Source: Lachnoclostridium sp. An196 | GTDB lineage: Bacteria > Bacillota > Clostridia > Lachnospirales > Lachnospiraceae | Assembly (NCBI RefSeq): GCF_002160135.1 | Contig: NZ_NFJZ01000009.1 | Span: 1-64,000 of the forward strand | DNA: 64,000 bases | Direction of reading: 5' to 3' | Shown: positions 33,467 through 43,200 of the stretch, piece by piece | Numbering within the stretch: position 1 is the first letter of the stretch | Layout: each line of letters begins with the position of its first letter | The notes under the pieces: model-generated | Database searches by the model: none | Told to the model about the DNA's origin: nothing | What the model saw: only the letters and a program-made list of their open reading frames with translations | Made by a program: the position numbers and the translations under genes

Positions 33467-34615
33467 TTGTTGGAAATCATGACGAATGAAACTGAAGCAG
33501 CTGCCCGTATCATCGTGATCGGTGTAGGCGGAGCAGGAAATAATGCTGTAAATAGAATGGTAGATGAGCAGATCGGTGGAGTAGAGTTTATCGGGGTTAA
33601 TACGGACAAGCAGGCTCTGAAGCTTTGTAAAGCTCCGACTGCCATCCAGATCGGCGAGAAGCTGACCAAGGGACTTGGAGCAGGCGCGAAGCCTGAAATT
33701 GGAGAGAAGGCGGCAGAAGAGAGCATTGAGGAACTGAAGGAAGCCATTCAGGGAGCGGATATGGTATTTGTGACCTGCGGCATGGGCGGCGGAACCGGTA
33801 CGGGAGCTACTCCGGTACTTGCAAAAGCAGCCAAAGAGATGGGCATCCTGACGGTGGGAGTTGTGACGAAGCCTTTCCGTTTTGAGGCAAAACAGCGCAT
33901 GAATAATGCGCTGTTGGGGATCGAAAAGTTAAAAGAGTCTGTGGATACGCTGATTGTGATTCCTAATGACAAACTTCTGGAGATTGTGGATCGCAGGACG
34001 ACCATGCCTGAAGCTTTAAAGAAAGCGGATGAGGTGCTGCAGCAGGCAGTACAGGGGATCACGGATCTGATCAATATGCCTGCCCTGATCAATCTTGACT
34101 TCGCAGATGTACAGACAGTCATGACTGACAAGGGTATTGCGCATATCGGTATCGGTACGGCAAGAGGGGACGACAAGGCGCTGGAGGCGGTAAAACAGGC
34201 TGTAACCAGTCCTCTTCTGGAGACTACTATCGCCGGAGCGACTCATGTCATCATCAATGTATCCGGTGATATCTCTCTGATTGATGCCAACGAGGCGGCA
34301 AGCTATGTACAGGAGCAGGTAGGCGAGGACGCGAATGTGATCTTTGGAGCCATGTATGATTCCAGTCATACAGATGAAGTCAGCATTACCGTGATCGCTA
34401 CCGGCCTTCAGGATACCGCCGGAGCGAAATCTGTTCTGCCGGCTTACCGACCGGTAGGCCAGAAGACACAGACACCTGTGTCCGGTTTGAAGAAACCAGA
34501 GCTTAAGAAGACATCAGTTCAGCCTCTTCCAGGCCTGAAGACCTTTAAGAAGCCGGAGAGTTCTGTGGAGGAACAGGAGATTAAAATTCCGCAGTTTTTC
34601 CAGAAGAACAGGTAA
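33467..34615 (+). CDS. ftsZ: Cell division GTPase FtsZ
   Basis: 382 residues from a TTG start with AAGGAGG 9 bases upstream; ATG 33479 is an alternative. Tubulin-like GTPase that builds the division ring. Motifs: [29 protein letters not shown] (the tubulin signature), [18 protein letters not shown] and [12 protein letters not shown] linker of about 45 residues leads to the C-terminal peptide [12 protein letters not shown], the tail that binds FtsA/SepF-type tethers. Terminator downstream. Confidence 0.97.
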   Translation: MLEIMTNETEAAARIIVIGVGGAGNNAVNRMVDEQIGGVEFIGVNTDKQALKLCKAPTAIQIGEKLTKGLGAGAKPEIGEKAAEESIEELKEAIQGADMVFVTCGMGGGTGTGATPVLAKAAKEMGILTVGVVTKPFRFEAKQRMNNALLGIEKLKESVDTLIVIPNDKLLEIVDRRTTMPEALKKADEVLQQAVQGITDLINMPALINLDFADVQTVMTDKGIAHIGIGTARGDDKALEAVKQAVTSPLLETTIAGATHVIINVSGDISLIDANEAASYVQEQVGEDANVIFGAMYDSSHTDEVSITVIATGLQDTAGAKSVLPAYRPVGQKTQTPVSGLKKPELKKTSVQPLPGLKTFKKPESSVEEQEIKIPQFFQKNR

Positions 34616-34629
34616 AAACGAAGATAGGG

Positions 34630-34680
34630 GAAGCCATCGCGGAGCGGTATGAGAGAACTGTCACGCGAGGGCTTCTTTTT
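34630..34680 (+). terminator. Terminator after ftsZ
   Basis: GAAGCC-at-CGCG ... CGCG-ag-GGCTTC followed by TTTTT. Confidence 0.8.
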
Positions 34681-34707
34681 GCGCATACAGTAAATGGAGG
34701 AGAAAAA

Positions 34708-35577
34708 ATGAGAGAATTGCCCATTACCGGATATACGGGCCTGACCTGTCTGCTGGGGCACCCGGCGAAACACAGTATCTCTCCGGCCATGCATAATGAA
34801 GCGTTTCACTATCATGGACTGGATTATGTGTATCTGGCGTTTGATGTGGAAGAGGACCGTTTTGAGCAGGCTGTAGACGGATTGATCGCCATGAATGCCA
34901 GGGGATGGAACTGTACGATGCCTTTTAAACGGGCCATGTGCGAACGCGTGGACGTGCTGTCCGAGGAGGCCCGGCTGACCGGGTCTGTGAATACGGTGGT
35001 GCAGGAGAACGGAGTGCTTACCGGATACAATACAGACGGGAAAGGCTACATGCGCGCGGTAAAGGACGCAGGATACCAGATCATTGGAGGGAAGATGACA
35101 CTGTTCGGGGCCGGGGGAGCGGCCGCTTCCATCATCGCGCAGGCGGCGCTGGACGGCGTGCGCGGGATCGATCTCTTTGCCAGGCCGGGAGCGTCCTGGG
35201 ATGCGGTATCCCAGGTGGTGAGCCGGGTCAATGAGAGTACGGACTGCCGGATCTGCATGTATGAATTGAGGGATACGGATCAGATGAGAAAAAGTATCGA
35301 AGACAGCGCAATACTGGTCAACGCTTCCTCGGTGGGTATGAGTCCCAGGGAAGACGGATGCCTTCTCCCGGATGCTTCTTACCTGCGTCCGGAGCTGATC
35401 GTATCAGATGTGATCTACAATCCCAGAGAGACGCGCTTTTTGAAGATGGCGAAAGAAGCAGGATGCCCCGCGTTCAACGGACTGTATATGCTCCTGTATC
35501 AGGGAGCCTATGCTTTTTCTCTCTGGACCGGGAAAGAGATGCCGGTGGAACTGATCAAAGAGAAATATTTCAGGTAA
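34708..35577 (+). CDS. aroE: Shikimate (or quinate/shikimate) dehydrogenase
   Basis: 289 residues. NAD(P)-dependent reduction of 3-dehydroshikimate to shikimate. Substrate site: LLGHPAKHSISPAMHNEAF near residue 15, NCTMPFK with the catalytic Lys near 77 (usually NVTxPxK, so V is replaced by C), and NTDGKGY near 111. Cofactor site: FGAGGAAAS near 135. No clear NADP-type NRT motif follows (LFARPGA instead), so NAD use is possible. It is paired with aroD, as in E. coli ydiB-aroD, hence either biosynthesis or use of quinate/shikimate. Confidence 0.9.
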   Translation: MRELPITGYTGLTCLLGHPAKHSISPAMHNEAFHYHGLDYVYLAFDVEEDRFEQAVDGLIAMNARGWNCTMPFKRAMCERVDVLSEEARLTGSVNTVVQENGVLTGYNTDGKGYMRAVKDAGYQIIGGKMTLFGAGGAAASIIAQAALDGVRGIDLFARPGASWDAVSQVVSRVNESTDCRICMYELRDTDQMRKSIEDSAILVNASSVGMSPREDGCLLPDASYLRPELIVSDVIYNPRETRFLKMAKEAGCPAFNGLYMLLYQGAYAFSLWTGKEMPVELIKEKYFR

Positions 35578-35584
35578 GGTGCGG

Positions 35585-36337
35585 ATGATGAAAAAGACTT
35601 GGTTGACAGCAGAAGATACTTTCGGAAAAGTACGCCCCGGCATCTGCGTGCCGATCGTAGAGACAGAGCAGGAAAAGATCTGGCAGGAGGCAGAACGGAT
35701 CCGCAGTCTTTCTGTGGATCTCGCGGAGTGGAGGGCAGATTTTTATGAGCGCGCGGACAGTCCGGAAGATGTGATCATGACCCTGCAGGGGATAAAGGAA
35801 CGGCTGGGAGAGAAAAGGCTTCTGTTTACCTGCCGGACGGCTGCAGAGGGCGGGCAGTACACGGCGGATCAGAAAGCATATCTGCGCCTCTGCCAGGCGG
35901 CGGCCGCTTCGGGATGCGCGGACATGGTGGATCTGGAGGTCTTTCGGCTTGGCGAGCATGCTTCTTCGGCAATCCGGCTGCTGCAGCTGCACGGATGCCG
36001 GGTGATCGCGTCCAGCCATGATTTTGAAAGCACGCCCTCTGTGGAGGATATGAGGAATCGGCTGCTCAGCATGGAAGAGTTGGGGGCGGACGCGGCCAAA
36101 CTGGCGGTGATGCCTTGTGAAGAGCAGGAAGTGCTGAACCTTATGCAGGCCACATTACAGGCGGACCGGGAGATGCGGATCCCGGTGATAACCATGTCCA
36201 TGGGAGAGCTGGGCGCGGTCAGCAGGATGAGCGGCAGGCTGACCGGATCGGCAGTGACCTTCGCTTCCGCCGGTACCGCGTCGGCTCCCGGACAGATCCC
36301 GGTGGAAAAGATGTCGGAGCTGCTGGAAATACTATAA
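35585..36337 (+). CDS. aroD: Type I 3-dehydroquinate dehydratase
   Basis: About 250 residues. Schiff-base enzyme turning 3-dehydroquinate into 3-dehydroshikimate, the substrate of the adjacent aroE product. Residues seen: EWRADF (Glu of the active site), SSHDF (His) and AAKLAVMP (Schiff-base Lys). GTG 35579 lies before AAGG-spaced ATG codons at 35585 and 35588. The first ATG was chosen. It is 7 bases after aroE, clearly co-transcribed. Confidence 0.92.
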   Translation: MMKKTWLTAEDTFGKVRPGICVPIVETEQEKIWQEAERIRSLSVDLAEWRADFYERADSPEDVIMTLQGIKERLGEKRLLFTCRTAAEGGQYTADQKAYLRLCQAAAASGCADMVDLEVFRLGEHASSAIRLLQLHGCRVIASSHDFESTPSVEDMRNRLLSMEELGADAAKLAVMPCEEQEVLNLMQATLQADREMRIPVITMSMGELGAVSRMSGRLTGSAVTFASAGTASAPGQIPVEKMSELLEIL

Positions 36338-36356
36338 TATTTAAGAGAACCTTAAG

Positions 36357-36385
36357 TTGTGCTCCGGGCAGATTTGAAATATAAT
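36357..36385 (+). promoter_or_regulatory. Promoter of the AIM24/TetR pair
   Basis: TTGTGC (36357-36362), 17 bp, TATAAT (36380-36385). Confidence 0.65.
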
Positions 36386-36420
36386 GAGATTATAGAGTTA
36401 ATTCCAAGGAGGAGGGTATT

Positions 36421-37182
36421 ATGTTTCAGATCAAGAATTTTACAGACAACGACGATATTCGGATATTGGAGAACCGCGGAGCTTTTACGACTGTGGAATA
36501 TCTCCGGGATTTGAGCGTCACGCCGTCCAGCGCGCAGAACGCGTATTTCTGCAATGAGATGAATGTGCGCAGACGTCAGGTGATCTGCGATCTGAGCAAG
36601 GCGAACGTTACCATACAGGCAGGGGCCATGCAGTGGATGGCGGGCAATGTGAACGCTACGACCGGGATCAAAGGTGTGGGGGATCTGTTCGGCAAAGCCG
36701 TAAGAGGCAAGGTGACGGGCGAATCCGCGATCAAACCGGAATACACCGGAGACGGCGTCCTGGTGCTTGAACCGACTTACCGATATCTTCTTCTGGAAGA
36801 TGTAAGCGATTGGAATGGGTCGATCGTATTGGACGACGGTCTTTTTCTGGCATGTGAATCCAGCCTGAAGCATAAAGCAGTGATGCGATCCAATATTTCG
36901 TCCGCAGTGGCGGGAGGAGAAGGCCTGTTCAATCTGGGCCTGAGCGGATCGGGAGTAGTGTGTCTGGAGTCTGTGAGTCCCCGTGAGGAGCTGATCGAGA
37001 TCACGCTGAATAATGATGTATTGAAAGTGGACGGCAATATGGCGATTGCCTGGAGCGGAAGTCTGGAATTTACAGTGGAACGTTCCGGAAAATCTCTGAT
37101 CGGTTCCGCAGCATCCGGAGAAGGTCTGGTCAACGTATATCGCGGAACAGGAAAAGTTTTGCTTGCGCCTGTGGCAAAATAG
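36421..37182 (+). CDS. AIM24 family protein
   Basis: 253 residues, strand-rich, with the internal symmetry of AIM24/TRAP-like jelly-roll proteins: VTIQAGAMQWMAGNV, GLFGKAVRGKVTGES-like segment, YTGDGVLVLEPTY, GEGLFNLGLSGSGVVCLES and SGEGLVNVYRGTGKVLL. Bacterial members are of unknown biochemical role; the yeast mitochondrial relative is linked to membrane organisation. It precedes a TetR regulator by 20 bases, likely one transcript. Confidence 0.85.
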   Translation: MFQIKNFTDNDDIRILENRGAFTTVEYLRDLSVTPSSAQNAYFCNEMNVRRRQVICDLSKANVTIQAGAMQWMAGNVNATTGIKGVGDLFGKAVRGKVTGESAIKPEYTGDGVLVLEPTYRYLLLEDVSDWNGSIVLDDGLFLACESSLKHKAVMRSNISSAVAGGEGLFNLGLSGSGVVCLESVSPREELIEITLNNDVLKVDGNMAIAWSGSLEFTVERSGKSLIGSAASGEGLVNVYRGTGKVLLAPVAK

Positions 37183-37202
37183 ACGCGCTCAGGAGAAATA
37201 AG

Positions 37203-37745
37203 ATGACGGAGCATACGACGGACAAAAAAATAGAGACAATGACGAAAGAGTGCCTGTATACGGCACTCTTACTTTTAATGGAAAAGAAGCCATATGAAGA
37301 TATTACGATCACGGAGATCGCAAAAAAAGCGGGAGTTTCCCGTATGTCGTATTATCGGCTTTATAAGTCGAAAGACGATATCCTGGAACAATATGCCGAT
37401 GAAGTATTCCGGAATCTTTTAAACCGGATCCGGGAGATGCAAAATCCTGACAAAAAATGGCTGGCAGAAGAACTCTTCCGCATCTGCGGGGAGAATCACC
37501 TGCTTCTGAAAAATGTGTATCATGCCAAGCTGTATGACCGGATCATGAAAAACCTGATCCAGTACTGCGGGTATCTGGCGGAACATGTTTTCGGAATGGA
37601 ACAATCCCCGGAGACCGAATACTGGATTTATGGAGAAGCCGGAAAGTTTGGCATGCTTATCTTATGCTGGATGGAAAACGGAATGAAAGAATCTCCGGGA
37701 CAGATGGCGGATCTCCTTCTGAAAAATGAGACTCCGGAACTTTGA
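37203..37745 (+). CDS. TetR/AcrR-family regulator
   Basis: 180 residues. N-terminal HTH: ITITEIAKKAGVSRMSYYRLYKSKDDILEQY (residues 36-66, shown in part). The C-terminal ligand domain is helical with several aromatic residues. It lies directly upstream of an MMPL-type exporter whose promoter has a perfect palindrome, so it is a good candidate repressor of that exporter and the surface protein behind it. Ligand unknown. Confidence 0.88.
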   Translation: MTEHTTDKKIETMTKECLYTALLLLMEKKPYEDITITEIAKKAGVSRMSYYRLYKSKDDILEQYADEVFRNLLNRIREMQNPDKKWLAEELFRICGENHLLLKNVYHAKLYDRIMKNLIQYCGYLAEHVFGMEQSPETEYWIYGEAGKFGMLILCWMENGMKESPGQMADLLLKNETPEL

Positions 37746-37810
37746 CCGGCGTCAAGAATAATCTTTAGAAAACAAACAGGGCGGTTTTGTCACAATCCGG
37801 TTCTGCGCGC

Positions 37811-37867
37811 TTGTCTCGCATCGTGTTTTGTATTATGATACCTGACACGGGTGTTACACTTGTAACA
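37811..37867 (+). promoter_or_regulatory. Promoter and TetR-like operator of the MMPL operon
   Basis: TTGTCT (37811-37816), 17 bp, TATGAT (37834-37839), followed by palindrome TGTTAC-actt-GTAACA at 37852-37867, just past the expected transcription start. A bound repressor there would block the start of transcription. Confidence 0.65.
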
Positions 37868-37888
37868 TCGAAGCAAGGAGGAAGAGAC

Positions 37889-40246
37889 TTGAGGAAGACA
37901 GCAGAATGGATTGTAGGCAGGAGAAACCAGATTTTTGCAGGTTTCATGGTCCTGTTTGTTTTTTGTCTTTTTATGATCCCAAGAGTAGAAGTGGAAAATG
38001 AACTGACCAGTTATCTGGCAGAGGACACGGAGACGCGGCAGGGGCTCGATCTGATGGAGGAACAGTTTGTTACGCTGGGAACCGCGAAGGTGATGGTGGA
38101 TAATATTGATTTCCGTGCCGCGCAGGAGCTGGCAGACCGTCTGAGGGAGATCCGTGGTGTCTCCGAAGTGGAGTTTTATGAGGAAAGTGATGAAGAGGCA
38201 GAGGAACTTGGAGAGGTCACGGACGAAGAAGCGCTCCGGGATGTGTACCGTGATCTGTCCGCCCTGTACAGCATCACATTTGAGGGCGAAGAGGAAGAAG
38301 CAGCTGTTCAGCATGCCATGGCGGAAATCCGGGATCTTCTGGAAGATTACGACGCCTGGGTTTACACTACGGTGGATAAAGATGACAGCGCGGAACTGCA
38401 GAGGGAGATGGGAGTGATCCTGGTCATCGCGGTGGTGATCATCGTTCTGGTTCTGTGGTTCACTTCGGGCACGTATGCAGAGATCCCGATTTTTATGCTG
38501 ACGTTCGGTATGGCCGCTGTGCTGAACATGGGAACGAATTTTATCTTCGGAACGGTTTCATTCATCACAAACGCGGTGGGCGTTGTACTTCAGCTGGCTC
38601 TCGCGATCGATTACGCGATTATCCTCTTCCATCGTTATATGGAAGAAAAAGCGCTGGTCAGCAGTGAAGAAGCCCTGATCCGTGCGCTGACAAAAGGGAT
38701 CCCGGAGATCGCCTCCAGTTCCCTGACCACGATTGCCGGAATGGTGGCGCTGATGTTCATGCAGTTCGGCATAGGGATGGACCTGGGAAGGGTGATGGCA
38801 AAGGCGATTGTTATGAGCATGCTTTCTGTGTTCGGGTTTATGCCTTCCCTGATTATGTTTGGAGAACGGTATATAGAAAGGACGATGCACAAAAGCTTTG
38901 TTCCCAGGATCGACGGGTGGGGAAGACTGGTCGTCGATGTGCGGAAAGTAACGCTGCCCGTTTTTGTGTGTGCGGCGGCGCTGGGTATCTGGCTGTCGGG
39001 AAACTGTCCGTACATATATGATGTCAATTCTGTAGAATCTGCAAAGATGAATGAATATCTGACTTCCAAAAAGGAGATTTCGGAAAAATTTGAACTGGAT
39101 AACAGTATGGCAGTGGTAGTGCCGAAAGGAGACTATGAAAGAGAAGCCGCCGTTATGGCGGAGATCGAAGAGCTGGATCAGGTGGAATCGACGATGGGAC
39201 TGGCGAACATTGCGGTCGACGAGGATGAGAAATACGTCCTGACTGACCGTCTGAACCCCCGCGAGATGGCGGAGGTCACAGGTATGGATATGGAGACAGT
39301 CAGGCTTCTGTACCGGTTCTATGCCTGGAAAGAGGAAAAATACGGCGCGTTTCTGGACTCCATTGACGAATTTGAGATTCCGCTCATCTCCATGATCGAT
39401 TTCCTTTATGGAGAAGAAGAAAATGAGACGTTTGATTTCCCGGAGGATTTGTCGCAGGATATTCAGGACATGCACAAACAGATCAGCGAAGCGAGGAACC
39501 AGCTGGAAGGAGAAGAATATTCCCGTCTCTTATTCACCATGTCCGGCCCGGTAGAAGGCGATGAGACATTTGCGACGATTGACAGGGTGAGAGAAATCGC
39601 GGCGAAATATTATAATGAAGTCTATGTGGTCGGGGATTCTACCAGTGATTATGATCTGAGCAAATCATTTCTGACCGATAATGTGATGATCAGCATATTG
39701 ACGGCTGTTTTTGTGCTGGTAATCCTGTTTTTTACATTCCGTTCGTACAGTCTTCCGATTATCATGGTGGCGACTATACAGAGCAGTATCTGGATTAATT
39801 TTTCAATGCCGACGGTCACGGGAACGCCAATGTTTTTTCTTAGCTATCTGATCGTCAGTTCGATACAGATGGGAGCCACGATCGACTACGCGATCGTCAT
39901 TACCAACCGTTACGTGGAATTGAGAAAAACGATAAAGGATAAGAAAACCGCGGTGGTAGAAACCCTGAGTCAGTGTTTCGCAACGATTATTACTTCCGGA
40001 AGTATCCTGACCGTGGCAGGATTTCTGATCGGACAGATGACTTCCAACTCCGTGATCGCTTCTCTGGGGACAACACTGGGAACCGGAACGCTGACTTCGA
40101 TTGTCCTGGTCATGCTGGTGCTGCCGCAGCTCTTGTATGTTTTTGACGGCCTGATACAGAAGAGCAGCGTAAAATGGAATATACGGAGAATGAGAAGAAT
40201 ACACGGACATCAGAGACAGAACGCGCGGCCGACGGAGGGACGTTGA
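37889..40246 (+). CDS. MMPL/RND-family exporter
   Basis: 785 residues, 12 predicted membrane segments in two six-helix halves, each preceded by an extracytoplasmic domain (first: about 35-180, second: about 385-600). Typical RND segments: LALAIDYAIILFHRYMEE in the first half and MGATIDYAIVITNRYVE in the second (proton-relay Asp). The start was set at TTG with AAGGAGG 7 bases upstream. The open frame continues up through the promoter and operator. It is likely a lipid or drug exporter. It is 2 bases from the next gene, a surface protein. Confidence 0.88.
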   Translation: MRKTAEWIVGRRNQIFAGFMVLFVFCLFMIPRVEVENELTSYLAEDTETRQGLDLMEEQFVTLGTAKVMVDNIDFRAAQELADRLREIRGVSEVEFYEESDEEAEELGEVTDEEALRDVYRDLSALYSITFEGEEEEAAVQHAMAEIRDLLEDYDAWVYTTVDKDDSAELQREMGVILVIAVVIIVLVLWFTSGTYAEIPIFMLTFGMAAVLNMGTNFIFGTVSFITNAVGVVLQLALAIDYAIILFHRYMEEKALVSSEEALIRALTKGIPEIASSSLTTIAGMVALMFMQFGIGMDLGRVMAKAIVMSMLSVFGFMPSLIMFGERYIERTMHKSFVPRIDGWGRLVVDVRKVTLPVFVCAAALGIWLSGNCPYIYDVNSVESAKMNEYLTSKKEISEKFELDNSMAVVVPKGDYEREAAVMAEIEELDQVESTMGLANIAVDEDEKYVLTDRLNPREMAEVTGMDMETVRLLYRFYAWKEEKYGAFLDSIDEFEIPLISMIDFLYGEEENETFDFPEDLSQDIQDMHKQISEARNQLEGEEYSRLLFTMSGPVEGDETFATIDRVREIAAKYYNEVYVVGDSTSDYDLSKSFLTDNVMISILTAVFVLVILFFTFRSYSLPIIMVATIQSSIWINFSMPTVTGTPMFFLSYLIVSSIQMGATIDYAIVITNRYVELRKTIKDKKTAVVETLSQCFATIITSGSILTVAGFLIGQMTSNSVIASLGTTLGTGTLTSIVLVMLVLPQLLYVFDGLIQKSSVKWNIRRMRRIHGHQRQNARPTEGR

Positions 40247-40248
40247 TT

Positions 40249-43200
40249 ATGAAAAGAAAAGTTACACAGAAAATAAAAATGATGCTGGCTGCCATATTGA
40301 CGGCATCGATTTTAACAGCACAGACAGGAATACATGTACAGGCGGAGGAGCCACAGCCCATCCCGGTCTCCAGTGAGGATGAACTCCTGATTCTGGCGGA
40401 TCAATGCAGGGAAGAAACGTTTTCCACCGGGAAAATTTTCCGTCTGGAGGCGGATCTGGATCTGAGCGGGTATCAGGATATCTGTATACCTGTGATGAAT
40501 GGGACGTTTGACGGAAACGGTCATCAGATCACGGGACTGGTTCTGGAGGAAGGGACGTCGGACTACGGGCTGTTCCGGTATGTGGGAGAAGATGGCTCGA
40601 TTCTTAATCTGACGGTGGAAGCAGAGATACTGGGCGGTGAAGACCAGGAACATGTGGGGATCATAGCCGGGAACAACGCAGGTACTATACGAAACTGCGT
40701 CAGCCGCGGGACGCTGAACGGGCAGAACCAGACCGGAGGAATCGCCGGGGTGAATCAGGAGACCGGGAAAATACAGCGGTGTACGAATGAGGCGCTGATC
40801 GACGGAAGGGAGAGTACCGGAGGGATCGCCGGCTGTAATGAGGGAATTGTCACCGACTGTGTCAATACCGGAGGAATCAATACCAGCCAGGAAGTAAAAA
40901 AGGAGATGGACGGGGACGGCAGAATGGAAGTCTCTATTCCGAATGCTGTGACAGGCCTTGCAAAGGATGAGCGCTCGGATCGTACCGGAGGAATCGCCGG
41001 CGTGTCGTCCGGTACGATCGCGTACTGTGTCAACCAGGGTACCGTGGGATACGAGCATCTAGGAAAAGCTGTGGGAGGAATTGCCGGAAGCCAGAGCGGC
41101 AGCCTGACTTACAGCCGGAATGAGGGCGTCGTGTCCGGCGGAGAATGCGTAGGAGGAATAGCAGGATATTTTGAGCCTTACGAAGCGGCTGCCTATGACC
41201 GGGAGTACCGCGGGGAACTGGAAGACGAGCTGGACGCCTTGTCCGACGCGGCGGATGCTTTTGCGGACGCCGCGGAGCAGACCGGGGACCATCTGTGGGA
41301 TAATGTGGATGCGCTGTCGGACCAGCTGGAAAGCCTCCGCGCGTCGGTCAGCGGTTATCTGGATGATTATGGAAATCTTGCGGAAGAAGGACGGGATGAA
41401 CTGCAGGACCGGATCGACGCGCTGGAAGATACGATCGACGGTATGCAGCTCGGCATGGATCTGGAAGCCCTGACAGAACGGACGGCTCAGATCAGAAACG
41501 ACATGCAGCGCATGCAGGAGATCCTGGAACTGCTGAAACCGTATGCGGAGCAGACCGGAGGGGAGCTCCAGACAGTTCTGGAGCAGTATCAGGCTCAGAT
41601 GGGTGAGCTTGAAGAAAAACTAAAGGCACTGGAGGGGTATCTGCAGAGCGCCGGAGCCGGGGAGGAAGACCCGGGAGAAACCGACGATGTCCCGGCGGAG
41701 GAAGGAACTGCCGACGAACAGGAGACGTCTGACGCGGGGCCAGAGGAATCCGGGGAGGAGCCGGAGACACCCGCCGCTGAGACAGAGGGACCTGCCGCTG
41801 ATGCGGAGGGATCTGCCGCGGCGCAGGAGGAGCCTGCCGGGGAGGCAGGGAAATCCGGGGAGGAGCCGGAGGCACCCGCCGTTGAGACAGGGGAATCTGC
41901 CGCTGATGCAGAGGAACCCGCCGCGGCGCAGGAGGAGCCCGCCGTGGAGACAGAAACGTCCGATGTAGAGACTGCGGAACCTGCCGCAGAACCGGAGGAG
42001 TCTGCGGAGGAAGAAGAGGGGGCGGATACCGCCTCCGCCGCAGGCAGGATGATTCGGGTGGCATATGTGCAGACAACGGAAGGATCCCTGCTTCCGGGAG
42101 AAGCGGAGGCTGCCCAGGCGGCTGCTCTGATACAGGAACTAAAAGAGCTCGGTGAAGATATCCGCGTCCAGCTGCAGGGAATCGTGGAAACCCTCGGCAC
42201 GCTGCCTGGAAGAGCGGAGAGCCTGCGTCAGGATTTTATCACAATGGACGATCAGATTCAGGCGCTGATTTCATCTGTCCAGGACACGCTGGATGATTTC
42301 GGGGACGAACTGGATGGGATGAGAGAAGATCTGCAGAGCCGGGGTGACGGCGTTTCCGACCGGGCGGATCTGACAGGAGAGACTCTGGAGAGCGATCTGG
42401 ATACGCTCTTGGACCGCATGGATGATATGAAACAGTGTTTTAAAAATATCCGGGGAATTTTATCCGACGGTCTGGACGATCTGTCGCGCAGGATCGAAGA
42501 CCGGTCCGTTTACGTGGATATGTCGGAACTGATGGACGGGACGGAAGAAAACGGGAAGATCGTATCCTGTGATAATTCCGGAGAGATCCGGGCGGACAGC
42601 CAGGGCGGCGGAATCGTCGGAAGTATTTCAAAAGACGGGTCCGGGGACATCTCCGGATGGATGTCGGATCTTCTGGGCGAAAAAGACGAGGATGAAAATG
42701 ATGAAGAAGAGACGATCACCAGACATGTCCAGGCGCTTGTCATGGACTGTGTCAATACGGCGGCGGTGCTGGTGGAGAAAGACTATGCCGGAGGCATTGC
42801 GGGAAAGGCAGATTATGGCGTGATTGCTTCCTGCGAGAGTTATGAGGATGTACAGGCAGAGGACGGAAGCTATGTGGGCGGAATTGCCGGACGGTCGGAA
42901 CTTTTGATCCGGGACTGTTATTTCCTGGGAGGCGTTGGCGGCAAATCCTATCTGGGAGGCGCGGCAGGAAAGGGAGAAGATATCAGCGGATGCTATATCT
43001 GTGCCTATCTGGAACCCGATGAAGAAGGCGCGTACAGAGGAGCCGTCGCGGGAGATGCAAAAGGAACTGTGAATGACAACTATTTTGTAGATAACGGCAG
43101 CGGGGCCGTGGACGGAGTGACCAGGCAGAGCGAAGCCGCGTCGGTAAGCTATGAGGAAATGCTGTCGATAAATGACATGCCCGGGAATTTCCGGGAATTT

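Noticed and set aside
37787-37888. N-terminal 34-residue extension of the MMPL exporter
   Set aside because: It covers the promoter and operator; the TTG at 37889 has AAGGAGG at 7 bases.
41687-42200. Long Arg-rich and Ser/Ala-rich frames on both strands across the acidic tract
   Set aside because: Shadows of the GC-rich Glu/Pro/Ala repeats in the GLUG protein.
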